Source: Syngnathus acus
Taxonomy: Eukaryota > Chordata > Actinopteri > Syngnathiformes > Syngnathidae
DNA: 64,000 bases
Assembly (NCBI RefSeq): GCF_901709675.1
Contig: NC_051103.1
Span: 1,845,501-1,909,500, forward strand
Direction of reading: 5' to 3'
Shown: piece after piece, positions 52,556-64,000 of the stretch
Numbering within the stretch: position 1 is the stretch's first letter
How the letters are laid out: every line of letters begins with the position of its first letter
Notes under the pieces: model-generated
Databases searched by the model: none
The model's input: the letters and a program-made list of their open reading frames with translations, nothing else
Told to the model about the DNA's origin: nothing
Position numbers and translations under genes: made by a program

Positions 52556-55500
52556 GACACTTGGGAGCTGCAGAAATATGCTGACATTTTAGCAGCCTTT
52601 AAGTTTTGGTGACACTTCCTGTGAGCCAGAACGGTGCTTAGAAGAATTTGTTCTATTGTTTTTCACCATGGCATGTGTCTTAAAAAAAAAAGCCAGAAGG
52701 CAGCGATTATTAAAAAAAAAAAAAAAAAGAAGATTCAGGAGCTGAATCTTGGTTGTTCGTATAATTTTTTTTTTTTGCCACGTGGGTGCCCGAAACATCA
52801 GCAGGACTGACTATGTTGCCTGGAGGAAACCATGTTCCAACAAATGTGCATAGAAGCCACACTTTGAAGGGATTAGCTTCAGTTTTCATTCCTCGCTTCT
52901 TTTGTTTTATCTGTTTCTTTCTTTCTTATGTCAAGTTGCATTTTAGTTTGCAGCCAATCACGGTGAAGTGTTGAGAGGGCGATAGCGGCGTATGGATGTT
53001 GTCCTCCTTGTGCTCACAATTTTCACAGAAACATGCGTACATGACATTGGGAGTAAATAATCACTGCCCTGGGGAGAGCAGGGCCTACGTGTGTGTGTGT
53101 GTGTGTGTGTGTTTATTGTCTGCTTCTGAATTACTTTCTTTGTGTGTTCAGTGTTATGAATACAAATCAATTTATTAACACTAGCAGCCTTTTAGACTGG
53201 TCCATTATTTGCTGCCACTAGTACGGCTCTCTGGTGAATAAACACTTCCTGGAAAAAAAATTATACATGATGAAGACTGCCTGTGTATTGTAAAAAAGAA
53301 TTAGTATAAGGGGTTGCCAGGCAACAGATTTTGCGTTTTTGTGCAAGCGTAACAACGCTTGAACAAACTGAATGCTAATTTCTCCTTTGGCTTTATTAGC
53401 TATGATGTTAAAGGTTAGAACTATGTATGGTAGTGATTTGAAATAAATCTGCATTACAATCAGCCTAACAAACGATACTTTAAATTTTTGATAAATAAGT
53501 GAACTGTAATAATATTAGTTATTTTTTGCTGAGGATAAAGAATATATGCCTGTGTTATATCAAATGTGTGCCCTCATTAAAACGTGTCTCGAGTTAGTCA
53601 AACAAAGCAACAATTTGCTCAAAATGACCTCATGCAGAAACGCTTTGGTCAAAACGTGAACAGCGGCGCACCTCCACTGACTTCACCCTGATGCAACGTC
53701 TGAAAGCCCGCTCGTCCTCAGGACAACAAGGGGCTGTTGCTTTCCAACGCCAAACCTTAATGAGACGCTCCCCCCTCCTATCTAGAGATTGGAAAATGAG
53801 ACACTTCCCATAGTTTGTCCTCGGGCCTGTTTTGGAACAGCTTACAAATTAACGCTCCATTCAAGAGAAGACAAATCTTGGAGTCGTGCCTCCAAAAGAA
53901 AAAACAGAACTCCGCACACCATACTTTGTGCGACGCTATTTTAGACCAGCCACTTTTATGGCCCTCGCCCACTAAAATCAATTACTCCAAGGGCGCACTG
54001 GCTTTAGGAGTAATAACCTGCGGGGCTCAGTGAGTGCTGATTATAGAAACCTGACTGACTGACTGACGGGAGGCTGCAAATGTGACTGGAAGGATAGACT
54101 GTCAAACGGAACGTCCATCAAGTGAGCACATGATAAAACATTCACGTTACTATGCTAGTTTTGTTAGCCTTTTACATTATGCGTTAGCATCATGCTAGCA
54201 AATCTCAGTTGGATTCTCACTGATAAATATTTCAATTGTTTTTTCCCTCCAGCTGGATCCAGACAACACCGGTTTCATCGCAGTGGAGAACTTCACCAGC
54301 CTGGTGGAGCACCATGAGCTGCAGCTGGACCCATCTAAACTGGACATGCTGTTAGCGCTGGTCCAAAGCAATGAGGACGGCCAAGTGTGTTACCAGGAGC
54401 TCATCGAGCTGGTGGGTGAACATTTCGGATCCACCTAATTTGGGTTATGAGCTTTTAGCATTTTATTGGGTTGCAGAATAGCATTTGTGTGAACGTGCAT
54501 CTTGTATCGTGCACATTGAAATGCTGCCGCTGCTCTGGCGTGACATTTTCAAGCAGGTAATCAGCAAACAACCAACAGAGTCCGTCCGTCTCTTTGGCCT
54601 TCTGCCCACCGTCTGTCCTTCCTTCTTCTGTGAATTCATGCCGCGTGCCTCTTCTCAGCCTCCATCAGTCACTTTTCCGACACTTTTACAAGTACCACTC
54701 CCTAATTTGTGACAAATGATGCTCTTTTATTGGAGCCGCTCTCTTTATTGAGGGATCGTTTCGAGTCCATGCGTGCTGCCGTTGTCGTATTTGAATTTGT
54801 ATCTAAAAAGCAAAAGCCAGGCTTTCATTTCAGCTTATGTAATTTTTGTTTCTAAATGTTGCATTTCTTTTCTCCCTTCAGGAGATCCAATCAGAGGAGC
54901 ACTTAAATAATAAGCACTCGTATGTGCTTTCAAGCCACCCATGCTTTTGTCACATTCCCAGAAGCATTCAAACAGAAAAGCAATCAAAAGCAGCAGCAGC
55001 AGTTCATCTTCTGATTTTATTTTGAGGCATATTTAGCACACTGGCCAATATGGTGTCGGACCATTCTCGACACTTTTTGATAGCAATCGCCACTTGGCTG
55101 CCAGCTACAAATGAAGCACTTTAGAATGAAAAGCGACTGTGATCACGAGGTTTGGGGGGGTAAAGGTGGGCTTTCATTTTTAAAAGATTTGGGCAAAAAA
55201 AGAGCGTGGGTATTTGGGTCAGGTTGGAATCAGCCACCACTTGGCTGGGTTGCTTTCAACTCTCGGCGTGAGTCCGTTTTTATTTTTACTCTTGTGGTTG
55301 GTGACCACAAATTCAAAGCCAAAACATGACTCCAAAAATCGGCCATTTTGTCTCGTACTGCTACTCTCCTTCCGACGGTCGCATGACCAAAACCATGTTG
55401 CTTTTATTCTTTTTTTTTTAAATTGTCGCCACCAATGAAAAGGCAGGCCTCCGTGGACTTTGAACAATTTGTTTGTGTGTGTTATGGTTATTACTAATTA

Positions 55501-58500
55501 GTATTGAGCCGGGAGGTATTGATTATGTGCCGTGGCTAATTAATCCATCAAGGACAATCGACCACGGCTGATAGCAGCATGTGCGATAGACAACATGCAG
55601 CTACCATGGGGGGGGGTTGTCTCCTCCTCATACCCACACACATGTGCACACACACCTGCTGCTTGCCATTTAGCCCATTCAGCTGTCCCTTAAGGCTGTT
55701 ACTATCCTGGTGCTCCAAGCCTCAGCATCCCTTCCAAAGGGACTTTTCAAGATTAACCCATTTTCAATGTTGATTTTTCCCCCCTTAGGTTATTTATCAC
55801 AGGGACCATGTACAGGAAAAAAAAAATCAACCAGTTTATAGTTAATTTGTGACATCAAGTGCATCAAAAGGCGGCCCTTGTTTGGTTCATGTGTTCATTG
55901 CCAAGATAATGTCATGTTTTGTTTTCTTCCTCCGAGTATTTCAATTTAATTCAATTTATCGCTGCATCGTTGTAGCATGTAATGGCTTTAAAAGGGTGTT
56001 GAGCATATTGAGATTAATTTGCCTTGTGTTAATAACCTTTTTATTTTATTTTTATTTATTATGTATTTATTAATTATATTTATTTATTTGATTTAAGATG
56101 AGCAGCAAGCGCTCCAGCAGTTTCCGACGGGCCATCGCCAACGGCCGCCGCACGCTGCAGAGGGAGATCCTGCTGGATGAGACGGGCCTGGGTCTCTACA
56201 AACGCTTCGTCCGCTACGTGGCCTACGAGATCCTTCCGTGCGAGACGGACCGACGCTGGTACTTCCATCAGAACCGCCTGTGCCCACCGCCGGTCTTCAT
56301 CGCCGTCATCACCATCGTTCAGGTGAAAAGAAAGAAATGTTGATGTTCAAAGGCTTCCTCTAGTGGTCAACGAAAGAATCAACTTTATTGCCATTTTCTT
56401 ATCTCTGATGGCAGATTATCGTGTTCATGTGCTACGGCATCATGCTCAACAAGTGGGTCCTGCAGACCTACCAGCCCGACTTCATGAAGAGCCCCCTGGT
56501 GTACCACCCGGGCCACCGCGCTCAAGTGTGGCGCTTCTTCAGCTACATGTTCATGCACGTCGGGTACGTAAGCGCTAGCCGTGCAAGCCGCGCGGCGACT
56601 TTGAAACCGCGGCCATCACTTGCCTTCGTCCTCAGCTTGGAGCAGCTGGGCTTCAACGCGTTGCTACAGCTGATGATCGGGGTCCCCCTGGAGATGGTCC
56701 ACGGCGTCTTACGGATAAGTCTGCTTTATATGGCGGGAGTGCTGGCGGGTGAGTGACTCCTGATTTTCAAGGCTCATTTGATATATTTAGCAGGCTTGCT
56801 CTACTCTGCGGTGAGTCAAATTTAGAAGACTTTTATTCTCACTTTACGGGTCAAGAGGCCCACGATGTCAACAAGTCCATTTCAAACAAACCGTGCTCCA
56901 ACATTAAGTCTACTTTCTGGACCTTTCTTTTTGTAGTTTTTGCAAGTCAGCAATAGATCGACGCTGACCTAGTTTGCTTTTGTCCTTTGTTTGCAGAGTC
57001 CCGCCCCTCCTAAAAAAAAAATGCTTAGAATTTACTTTCCCCACTTCGCTGTCATTTATCAAGTTAAAGGTCTCCAATTACAATGAAGCCCACGAGCTAA
57101 TTTTTGCATAAACTTGCGGGCCAAGTCCAAATTGGACTTCGTCGGTTGGCGAGCCGTCGTCCTCGAGCGCCGGCGCGTTCCCGTGCAGAGGTCACGGCGC
57201 CGCCCCCGAAGGGAACCTCATTAGCGTTCATCCTGCGGTGAGCCACTTTGGAGATTTGTGGACTTTTCATGTGGCCGCTGATCGGCTGGCTCTTCTCAAT
57301 GCACGTCTCTCGCTAATGCGCATCAAGCCTGCTGCGCAAATCTCTCGCCCTTCTCCTTTCCAGCACCAACAATTTGGGGCATTTGGAAATCTCGCGCTCA
57401 GCATCATTTGATTACTGTTGCAAAGCGGATGCCTTGACGAGTCAAAGGGCTTTCATCTGATCAGTCGATACGACAAATGCAATTTGCGGGACCCCGTGTT
57501 AAATCACTATCAACGGCTTGGAGTAAGAATCGGATGACTTTGACACATTTGTTGTTGTTAATGTTTCTTCCGACAAACGAGACGGAATAGGAAGAGGCGG
57601 TGAGGAGATGAAACGGACTGTGATGTGTTGCGGAGGCATCGCAAGTCGGGATGGGGAATTCAGAGCGTGAGTTTCTGTGCACGTGGGTGGAGTTTTCTTT
57701 CGTTTCATTTTTTTCCGTCGGACGTTTTGCGCCGTTGTGGGAATGAACACAGCCGACCCGGCTCACGGAAGTGGCTCCTCATTCGCTTTCAATTCGGCAC
57801 AGGCGACACGTTTTACTGCGGATATAAAAAGTCTACACACCCTTGTTCAAATGTTTTTGTGATGAAATTGGGAAAGTAAAAATAAGTGATTATTTTCCTT
57901 TTGTCATGTGCACAAAAAAATCAACATGATGCAAATTCAGCGCAACTAAATGGGTGCCCTGAACACACCGCAAGAACCTCCTCCGCACCGCGGGCCTCCT
58001 TTCAAAGTGTTCCTTCCTCCTTTCAAACCCCAAATTACGCCGTCCAAAAATAACGTCTGGCACTGTATATTTTGTCCTGGCTTGCGCGCGTGCTGGAAAC
58101 GGGAACATTTTTGTCATTATTCTTTGCGCGTGCACGGACCTCCGTCCTCGTCCTTGATCCCCGGCGTAGCCGCGCCGTAATCCTTCACGGCTCTGCCGCG
58201 CCGACGCCAGATGAAGGGGCCTCCTCGGAAAGACGGAGAGTGGAATGTTTTCATTTTGGCTACTGTTGAACATCTCCGTGTCGCAGGCAGACCGCAGGGA
58301 TTTCCATCTTTCTCTTTTCCAAATCTCATCATCCCTCTCCACTGGCGTATTTGCATGGATAAAAATGCGCATAGAATTCACACCCATTATAACCCCATTG
58401 AATTTTTTTTTGTAATGTATCTAACGAGTTTGCACAGGTTGCGGCCACCCATGCAGCTCGCTCCGTCGGCCTCCTCTCCTCGCGGGTAAATAAATCGGAT

Positions 58501-61500
58501 CCGGCATTCCCGGAGTTTTATTTGCCATCAGAGGCATCCCTTTGGCCGCAGTATAGTGCTGACTGGGCCACATCTCTTTGTGGGCCGCCCCAACGTAAGC
58601 GATAAACGGCTCAGGAGAACATAAAGTAATCCTGCGTCCGGCTCGGGAGCCCAGACGCTCTCTTGTGCAGTCTTGTGCAAAATGATGCGGGCTATAACAA
58701 TGACAACAGGATGAAGAGTTTAAAGATGCTGTTAATAGCGCCATAATGATTGCAAAGTACTTCCATGCTTGATTTGGCCGGAGGGATCCCGCTATGGTAA
58801 TCTTGCTATTTTATTTTTTAAACTATGGAACCACCGCAACCGACGGGCGACGCCTCAGGCTCTGTCAGAGTTTGGCCTCAGCGCACTTTAGCGCCTTCAT
58901 CTCGGCGAAAACGCCACGTAAAACCTTGAGAAGAGTCAACGTTTGCGCTCGCCGTTTAGTTTTCCGGCTCAGCCTCGAGGATTAGACCGAGGTACTCGAG
59001 TTTTGTCATTGACCCCTTGACCCCCACCTGCTCCGCACCCAGTGACGTGTTTTACCGTCTTCAAACGGATGTCACGGGCTCGTCGGGAGATTTGTGGTCC
59101 TCGGCGACGATGATGGCGGCACTAAATAATGTGTGCACATGATTTGACGCGTCAGCTGCACGTTGGAATTAATCGCACACCTCCCGGCTCTGCTCCCGCA
59201 GGAGTGTGAGACGCCTAAATCTTAAATCCTCGCTAAGCGGGAGAAGCCACATGACGGCTCTTTTTAATATTCATACATAAAATGTGGAAGGTCTCACCAA
59301 AGAAGAGCATTTTTTTTTACGAGTATTTGCTGTATTTTGATGAATTTTTATTGTATTGCGTGTAGGTCACAAAGGCCCAATTCGATTCCCGGTGGTGCAC
59401 ATACGATGGTGTCGCGCTCCGCTGTGAAATTGTAATTTTGTCCGAGCGAGCGGCCAAAACGGGCCCGTGTCTCCTCCGATGTGTAGTATCAGCCTTCATC
59501 TGCGCCCATAAATCTTCACAAAAGCAGCACCTGCAGGTGCAGCGGCGAGCAGAGATGAATGGCTGCGTAGCGCCGCTCTGATTACCATCCGTCTTTGCGC
59601 CATCGTCCCGCCTCCGGCTCGCAAAGTCTTCTTCGGAGACAATGTTTACTCTTTTGTGCCCACACGCTGAAATTGCGCGGCGTACAGATTTGACATCTCG
59701 GCCCTCCGACTGTAATTAAAAAAGAAGACTTGTTTTGTTTTATCAGCCCTCTTTGCGCTTTCTTTATCAGCTCATTTGCATAATTAACAGTCGGCTGACG
59801 CCGGCATCTCGGCATTGCGATTTCGCCTGCTCGGAATTCTGACCGGCTCCGAGATGGCGGCTGCATCAGCAGATGCTCCGTTGTCATCCTCTGTTTGCCA
59901 TTTTAATAGCCTGTTTACTAAAGTGATTTTTTTTTTTTGCTTGCATTTGCAAGCAACAATTCTTCAAGCTTTTTGTTACCACTTCCTTGCCTTCATGTCA
60001 GCTAGCTTGATGCTAACACATAATGTGATAAACTGGCTAACAAAAGCAAGCGTCGCAGGATGATAAACCTTTCAGCTACACATATTGGACCTAACCAACC
60101 ACTGGTGATTTTTTTTGGTACTATTTTGAGAAAGGCCCAAAGGAAGGTGACTGGTGCGAGACAGCATGATGAGCAATCTGACCCCCTTTTGTTTCCCCCT
60201 CTTACTCTACAAACCCTTCACGCTCTTTGAGCAGGACAGCCGATTCTCACAATGATTCTTTTGGGTACCAAAAAAAAAATCTGATGCTCTGCTTGTCTGC
60301 TTGTTTTCTAACTTGGTCTAACGTCTCCGCCCTCGTAGGTTCACTGACGGTGTCCATCACCGACATGCGTGCTCCGGTGGTGGGGGGCTCCGGCGGGGTC
60401 TACGCTCTCTGCTCGGCACATCTGGCCAACGTTGTCATGGTAACCATCGTCATCGTACTCACCGCTGTACGGCTATTGTGTGTCAAAAAAAAATCCCACC
60501 CCCCCTCAAATTGCCAAATACTCAATCCTATTCTTTTACGTGCCACTAGAGGGAGCCGAATCACACTTTGAGAATCACCACGCAAGCGATGTTAAATTCC
60601 GATAATCATTCCTCTCTTATGTTTCAACTTCTCTAATCACTCATACTTTTGGAGGGGATTTCCTTTGTAGCATGAAAAAAAAAAACAATCAGCAAATACA
60701 AAGTTGGGCCTGTCAGCATGTTTGATAAAGATCTCATTTCCATCTTCTCGCTGGCCTCCCACCGCGGTGCCCTCTTTCCCTCACGATATATGAATCATTT
60801 ATCTCTTGTAATATTGTGACTTTGAAGGCCTCTTCTAGCGACAAGGCTTTATCGCCGTCTATTTTTATCCCGTGTTTTTAATCTTGCATGCCTGCGCCCG
60901 CTCGGGAGCAGGCTGAAAAAGTGGCCCTGGGTCCTTTCCCCCACAATTGCTCTCAGTCCAAGTCACTTAAGGATCCACGGGATTGGCTCCGTTATTCATC
61001 CGAGGGGGATTTAAGGCCAACGTCAGGATGTTGCCGTTCTTTCCTCCTAGTAGGATCATGAGTGTGCTTTATTGCCCCCTTGTCTGTTTAATTAGTGGAG
61101 CTCTAATTAACAGAATGCCCCTGGCTTGGAGCGTGCGGAACGGCGGCCAGGTGCACGCCGTTCCAATAAAAGTGCCTCCCTCTCTCTCTCTCTCTCTCTC
61201 TGGGTTAATTTTGTTCAAAAAGAGCAAATAAAATGTTTTGGGGCAAAGCTGCTAATGAAGCCATCCGTTTGCGCTCGTTGCAGAACTGGGCCGGGATGAG
61301 GTGTCCGTATAAGCTGCTACGCATGATCCTGGCGCTCGTCTGCAGTAAGTTTCCCATCCGTGTGTTTCTTAAATAAATAAATGTTTTGATTGTGACCTTG
61401 TTTCCTGGTCCAGTGAGCTCGGAGGTGGGTCGGGCGGTGTGGCTGCGCTTCTCGCCGCCGCTGCCCTCGTCCGGGCCGCAGCCCAGCTTCATGGCCCACC

Positions 61501-61685
61501 TATCGGGCGCGGTGGTGGGCATCAGCATGGGCCTGCTCATCTTGCGCAGCTACGAGGAGAGCCTGCAGAAGCAGTGCTCCTGGTGGGTCATCGTCTTCTC
61601 CTTCATCACCTTCCTGCTCTTCGCCATCTTTTGGAACATCTTCGCCTACGAGCTACTGGGCGTGCAGATCCCGCCCGCCCCCTGA
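48394..61685 (+). CDS. rhbdl1: rhomboid-like protease 1
   Basis: Eight coding exons: 48394-48432, 54253-54411, 56098-56322, 56415-56563, 56636-56748, 60339-60439, 61284-61344, 61414-61685. They join to 372 aa, close to the short human RHBDL1 form. The product is an intramembrane serine protease of the secretory pathway. Exon 1 encodes [13 protein letters not shown]. Exon 2 encodes an EF-hand-like segment ([14 protein letters not shown]). The membrane domain includes [30 protein letters not shown], the catalytic Ser246 in [10 protein letters not shown] and the catalytic His311 in FMAHLSG; both active-site residues are present. RHBDL3 was considered, but the residues ([24 protein letters not shown]) and the rhot2 neighbour fit RHBDL1. 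Introns of 5.8, 1.7 and 3.6 kb are far larger than those of the other genes here. A probable 3' UTR reaches ATTAAA at 63936. Confidence 0.93.
50209..50236. repeat. (GA)14 microsatellite
   Basis: A pure GA tract of about 28 bp in rhbdl1 intron 1. Confidence 0.95.
51289..51655 (-). mobile_element. tRNA-derived SINE, full length
   Basis: On the minus strand the element begins at 51655 with a tRNA-like head. It has an A-box-like TGGCGCACTGG (51634-51644) and a perfect B box GGTTCGATTCC (51590-51600). It ends at 51289 in an (ATGG)n tail. A 14-bp direct repeat GTTTTGGGTGTCTT flanks it (51275-51288 and 51656-51669), the target-site duplication of LINE-mediated insertion. It sits in rhbdl1 intron 1, antisense to the gene. 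Confidence 0.92.
52477..52552. repeat. (GT)38 microsatellite
   Basis: A pure GT tract of about 76 bp in rhbdl1 intron 1. Confidence 0.97.
53089..53112. repeat. (GT)12 microsatellite
   Basis: A pure GT tract of about 24 bp in rhbdl1 intron 1. Confidence 0.9.
54412..56097 (+). other. rhbdl1 intron 2
   Basis: No coding signal. Around 55490-55570 several homeodomain-type sites cluster (see findings). The right end is strongly AT-rich before the acceptor. Confidence 0.65.
56749..60338 (+). other. rhbdl1 intron 5
   Basis: A 3.6-kb intron without coding signal. It contains a Tc1-like end at 57826, a POU-type motif at 59774 and long stretches of balanced base composition that look more like conserved non-coding DNA than repeats. 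Confidence 0.6.
57826..57945. mobile_element. fragment of a Tc1-like non-autonomous element
   Basis: AAAAAGTCTACACACCC followed by TTGTTCAAATG and TTTTTGTGATG resembles the end of a known class of fish Tc1-like non-autonomous elements, and shares its first 16 bases with the element at 6708. I could not find a matching right end, so it is probably truncated. The right limit is approximate. Confidence 0.5.
60543..60556 (+). promoter_or_regulatory. CTCF-like core motif
   Basis: CCACTAGAGGGAGC fits CCASYAGRKGGCRS at 13 of 14 positions, in rhbdl1 intron 6. Confidence 0.35.
61180..61201. repeat. (CT)n microsatellite
   Basis: A short CT tract of about 22 bp in rhbdl1 intron 6. Confidence 0.9.
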
Positions 61686-64000
61686 CGAAGGCCCGGCCCG
61701 GCGCGTCTGACTTCAGAACAGGTATTGATTTAAAATCATCCCCTTTCCTGCTGACATTGGCGACTCGACGGACACCTTTGCAAAATGAAGAAGTGTCTCT
61801 TTTATCAAAGAGCGTAGCAGCAGAACAAGTTCCTCGCATCTGTTTTGAGGAGCTTTTTTTGTCTTTTTGGACTCGCACTGAGTGGCCGTGCCGATTCATT
61901 TCGTGCCTCTGATGAAACAAACAAAGGAGCGATGCCACACAAAAAAAAGGGGAAAAAAATCCTTATTCAAACATCTGTTTTATTTTTTAGCTTTTATCAT
62001 CAAGATGGCTGATTTTCCAACCGGTGAGGGGTTAACGATCATGTGCCGACCCCCCCCTTAGCTCCACCAACACAAAAACGCAGACACGCTCAACTCCAGT
62101 GGGCGTCGCTCAGTCAATACCTCAGCCTCCACTTTTTTTGTAGAGGAATGTAAGTCGAGTGAGGTGGGAAATTGTCGCTCTTTTCTTTTTCCTCATTTAA
62201 TAGTGGATGTGTATATTGTCTATTTACAGATTTCAAAGGGTGCAAAAAAAAAAAAAAAAAAAAAAGAAGGCTACGATTGTTGTCCCTTACTTGACTTTAT
62301 ATAAACTTTACAAAACAAGCCATAGAGAGAACTCATTGGAGACACTTTTAAGAGAGGACACAAGTGGGGACAGTCGAAAGTGCAAGCATGTAAGTTGAAT
62401 TCAAATCCAAAAATAAGTCCTGATGACTTTTTTTGCATCATGCATTTTCGACTGTCTCCACAAAAGGGTCGCCTCCATCGTGCGTAAAATTCATTTTCTG
62501 CTTTGTGAATATTCCAAGTCAAAGAAGACAAAACTGTGCAAGTACACGCCTGTGAAACTTTCTCCTGTAGCAGACTTTTTTATTTATTTAATTTTTTCCC
62601 GCCGCTTGTGCAAGTTGTTTATAGTTGATGGTTTGTTTTGCGCAAAGTCCTCGCCTGCAGTGTGTGTGTGTGGGGGGGGAGGGGGGGATTATAAATTATA
62701 TGGATTTCTGTTGCACGACTCAAGCCGAGGATTGCATTTACTCCTTCAGCGGTCCAATTTTCACTCGTCCGATCAATAACTCATTTGAACGTCACTTGGC
62801 TTTAACATTTTATGCTTTTGCCGATGGGTTCATAAATTCCATTCCTCCGCAGGATGAAACCGTCGGGTGGGTATCGCCACTCGGCCAGACTATTTGGAAA
62901 ATTAGGGGGAAAAAAAAATGACGGTGGTGTAATGGATAAGTGATGGAAGCCCCTTGTGGTCAGCGGTCAGTTTGAAATGTTATTGCTGGGCTAGGCGAAG
63001 ATACACAGGAGTGATGAATAATGCATACGTACCCCGCTAGCCTGTAATGAAGAAAAAGAGGATGTTTGAGCGGAGGTTAATGTGCCTCTTTAACTTTAAG
63101 ATTCATAGCAACTTGTAAAAAGGGCTCGTAAGTGCTTTGGATTTTTATCAAACGCGCTCGTCCGCACACAAACCAAATGAGATCAAGGCAATTTAAAAAT
63201 GGATACTGTGCGAAAATAGGAGGAAATATCTGAATGACAGGAGCCAAGTAAGCTCATGTTTTGCTTTCCGGAGCAGAATGCAGCATTTCATAATCTCGTG
63301 TGCCATATTGTTTATTGTGCTGTCACGCCCGATGCCTTGTCATTGAACACTGAAGGAGAAATGGTTTCTCATCGGATGGAGCAGGTGCTTATGAAAAATC
63401 CAAAAAGTTACATGAGCTGCTTAATTATTAACGCCATACGACGTGTTTTTCTTTTTTTTTTTTTTTAAATAGAGGAGGGAGACAATGAATGCGTAGCAGG
63501 GAAATAAATGTAAAAAAGAGTGCAGCTCTGAATGGGAAGTCAAATATTCAAGGTTTGTGGTAGCTTTGCCCCCCCCCCCCCCCAAAAAAAAGTCTTGCCA
63601 CTTTTTGTTTAAGTTGTAGCCAAACGCGTCCATAAAACGGTGCCAAACTTACAAGGTTCAATCTCGCCAACAAGCAGACGCGAGGTTGCGCCAACACAGC
63701 GTTTACAAGATGAAGAAAAAAAATAAGAAGCTATTTTTCTCTTCGTCACGGAGAAGCACGACTAAATTCACATGTGGGAAATTTGTATCAAAGTCCTCAT
63801 GAATGATTTCATTCTCTATTCTATGTACTTTTTAAATGTTCTGAAACTGAACCATTTTATATTGTATATATATGAATATATTTTGTTTTATTTTGTACTG
63901 GTCATTGTATTTTGCTTTTATTTTGAAACAATATAATTAAAGAACAATACTGTGGCGAAAATCCAAAAGGTTTTTGTACCTCGTTTGTCTATTTCAGGAC
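61686..64000 (+). other. probable rhbdl1 3' UTR and downstream DNA
   Basis: No further coding exon is recognised. A 22-bp A-run is at 62244-62265 and a C-run followed by A-run at about 63569-63591. A poly(A) signal variant ATTAAA at 63936-63941 in an AT-rich context may end the transcript. How much of this is transcribed cannot be told from sequence. Confidence 0.45.
62244..62265. repeat. poly(A) tract
   Basis: An uninterrupted run of about 22 A downstream of rhbdl1. Confidence 0.95.

Larger units (their letters stand above)
48433..54252 (+). other. rhbdl1 intron 1
   Basis: A 5.8-kb intron with donor CAG|gtaagc and acceptor ctccag. It contains (GA)n at 50209, a SINE at 51289-51655, (GT)n at 52477 and 53089, and several homopolymers. 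A 191-codon open frame at 50304-50879 has no family resemblance. An unseen alternative first exon is possible. Confidence 0.7.
60440..61283 (+). other. rhbdl1 intron 6
   Basis: An 844-bp intron with no coding signal. It holds a CTCF-like motif (60543), a homeodomain dyad (61088-61110) and a (CT)n tract (61180-61201). Confidence 0.6.

Noticed and set aside
48394-61685. Assignment of the rhomboid gene to rhbdl3
   Set aside because: Large introns are RHBDL3-like, but exon-encoded residues such as [14 protein letters not shown] and [11 protein letters not shown], plus the rhot2-wdr90 neighbours, fit RHBDL1.

Overview
The window is nuclear DNA of a ray-finned fish. Genes are split by short GT-AG introns and all recognised products are vertebrate orthologues. 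(CA)n/(GT)n tracts are long and frequent, and there is a Tc1 transposon and a tRNA-derived SINE of the kinds common in teleosts. A percomorph with a fairly compact genome is the best guess; the species cannot be fixed from the sequence.

Layout, left to right: tbx21 (T-bet, +, 1938-7910, 6 coding exons, 604 aa) meets osbpl7 (-, 9164-13400, 20 coding exons, 845 aa) tail to tail. mrpl10 (-, 15270-16751, 5 exons, 244 aa) and pnpo (+, 17114-18523, 7 exons, about 274 aa) are head to head across about 360 bp. A class B receptor of the glucagon-receptor family follows (+, 20619-22868, with a possible signal-peptide exon at 20209). Then come wdr90 (+, 23873-34817, 43 exons, 1750 aa), rhot2/Miro2 (+, 35419-39585, 19 exons, 620 aa), a single-exon linker histone H1.0 gene (-, 41343-41957) and rhbdl1 (+, 48394-61685, 8 exons, 372 aa). 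About 2.3 kb of probable rhbdl1 3' UTR fills the right end. I built the exon models by hand from splice signals and reading phase. Every multi-exon model closes in frame at about the usual length of its family.

The left block (tbx21-osbpl7-mrpl10-pnpo) matches the neighbourhood I know from human 17q21. The right block (wdr90-rhot2-rhbdl1) matches human 16p13.3. The receptor lies at the junction and H1.0 lies inside the right block. The genes are not functionally linked: they cover Th1/NK transcription control, lipid transfer, the mitochondrial ribosome, vitamin B6 salvage, peptide-hormone sensing, centriole structure, mitochondrial trafficking, chromatin and intramembrane proteolysis.

Non-genic content includes a 1629-bp Tc1 element with intact ends but a broken transposase, a 367-bp SINE with a 14-bp target-site duplication, two relatives of a small inverted-repeat element, several microsatellites, an 86-bp tandem duplication and several CTCF-like motifs. 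rhbdl1 has unusually large introns carrying homeodomain/POU-type motifs. I found no clearly new gene system. The points most worth checking are the glucagon-receptor-like gene, a Ser-to-Cys change in the OSBP signature of osbpl7, two GC-AG introns, the regulatory-looking rhbdl1 introns and the mosaic gene order.
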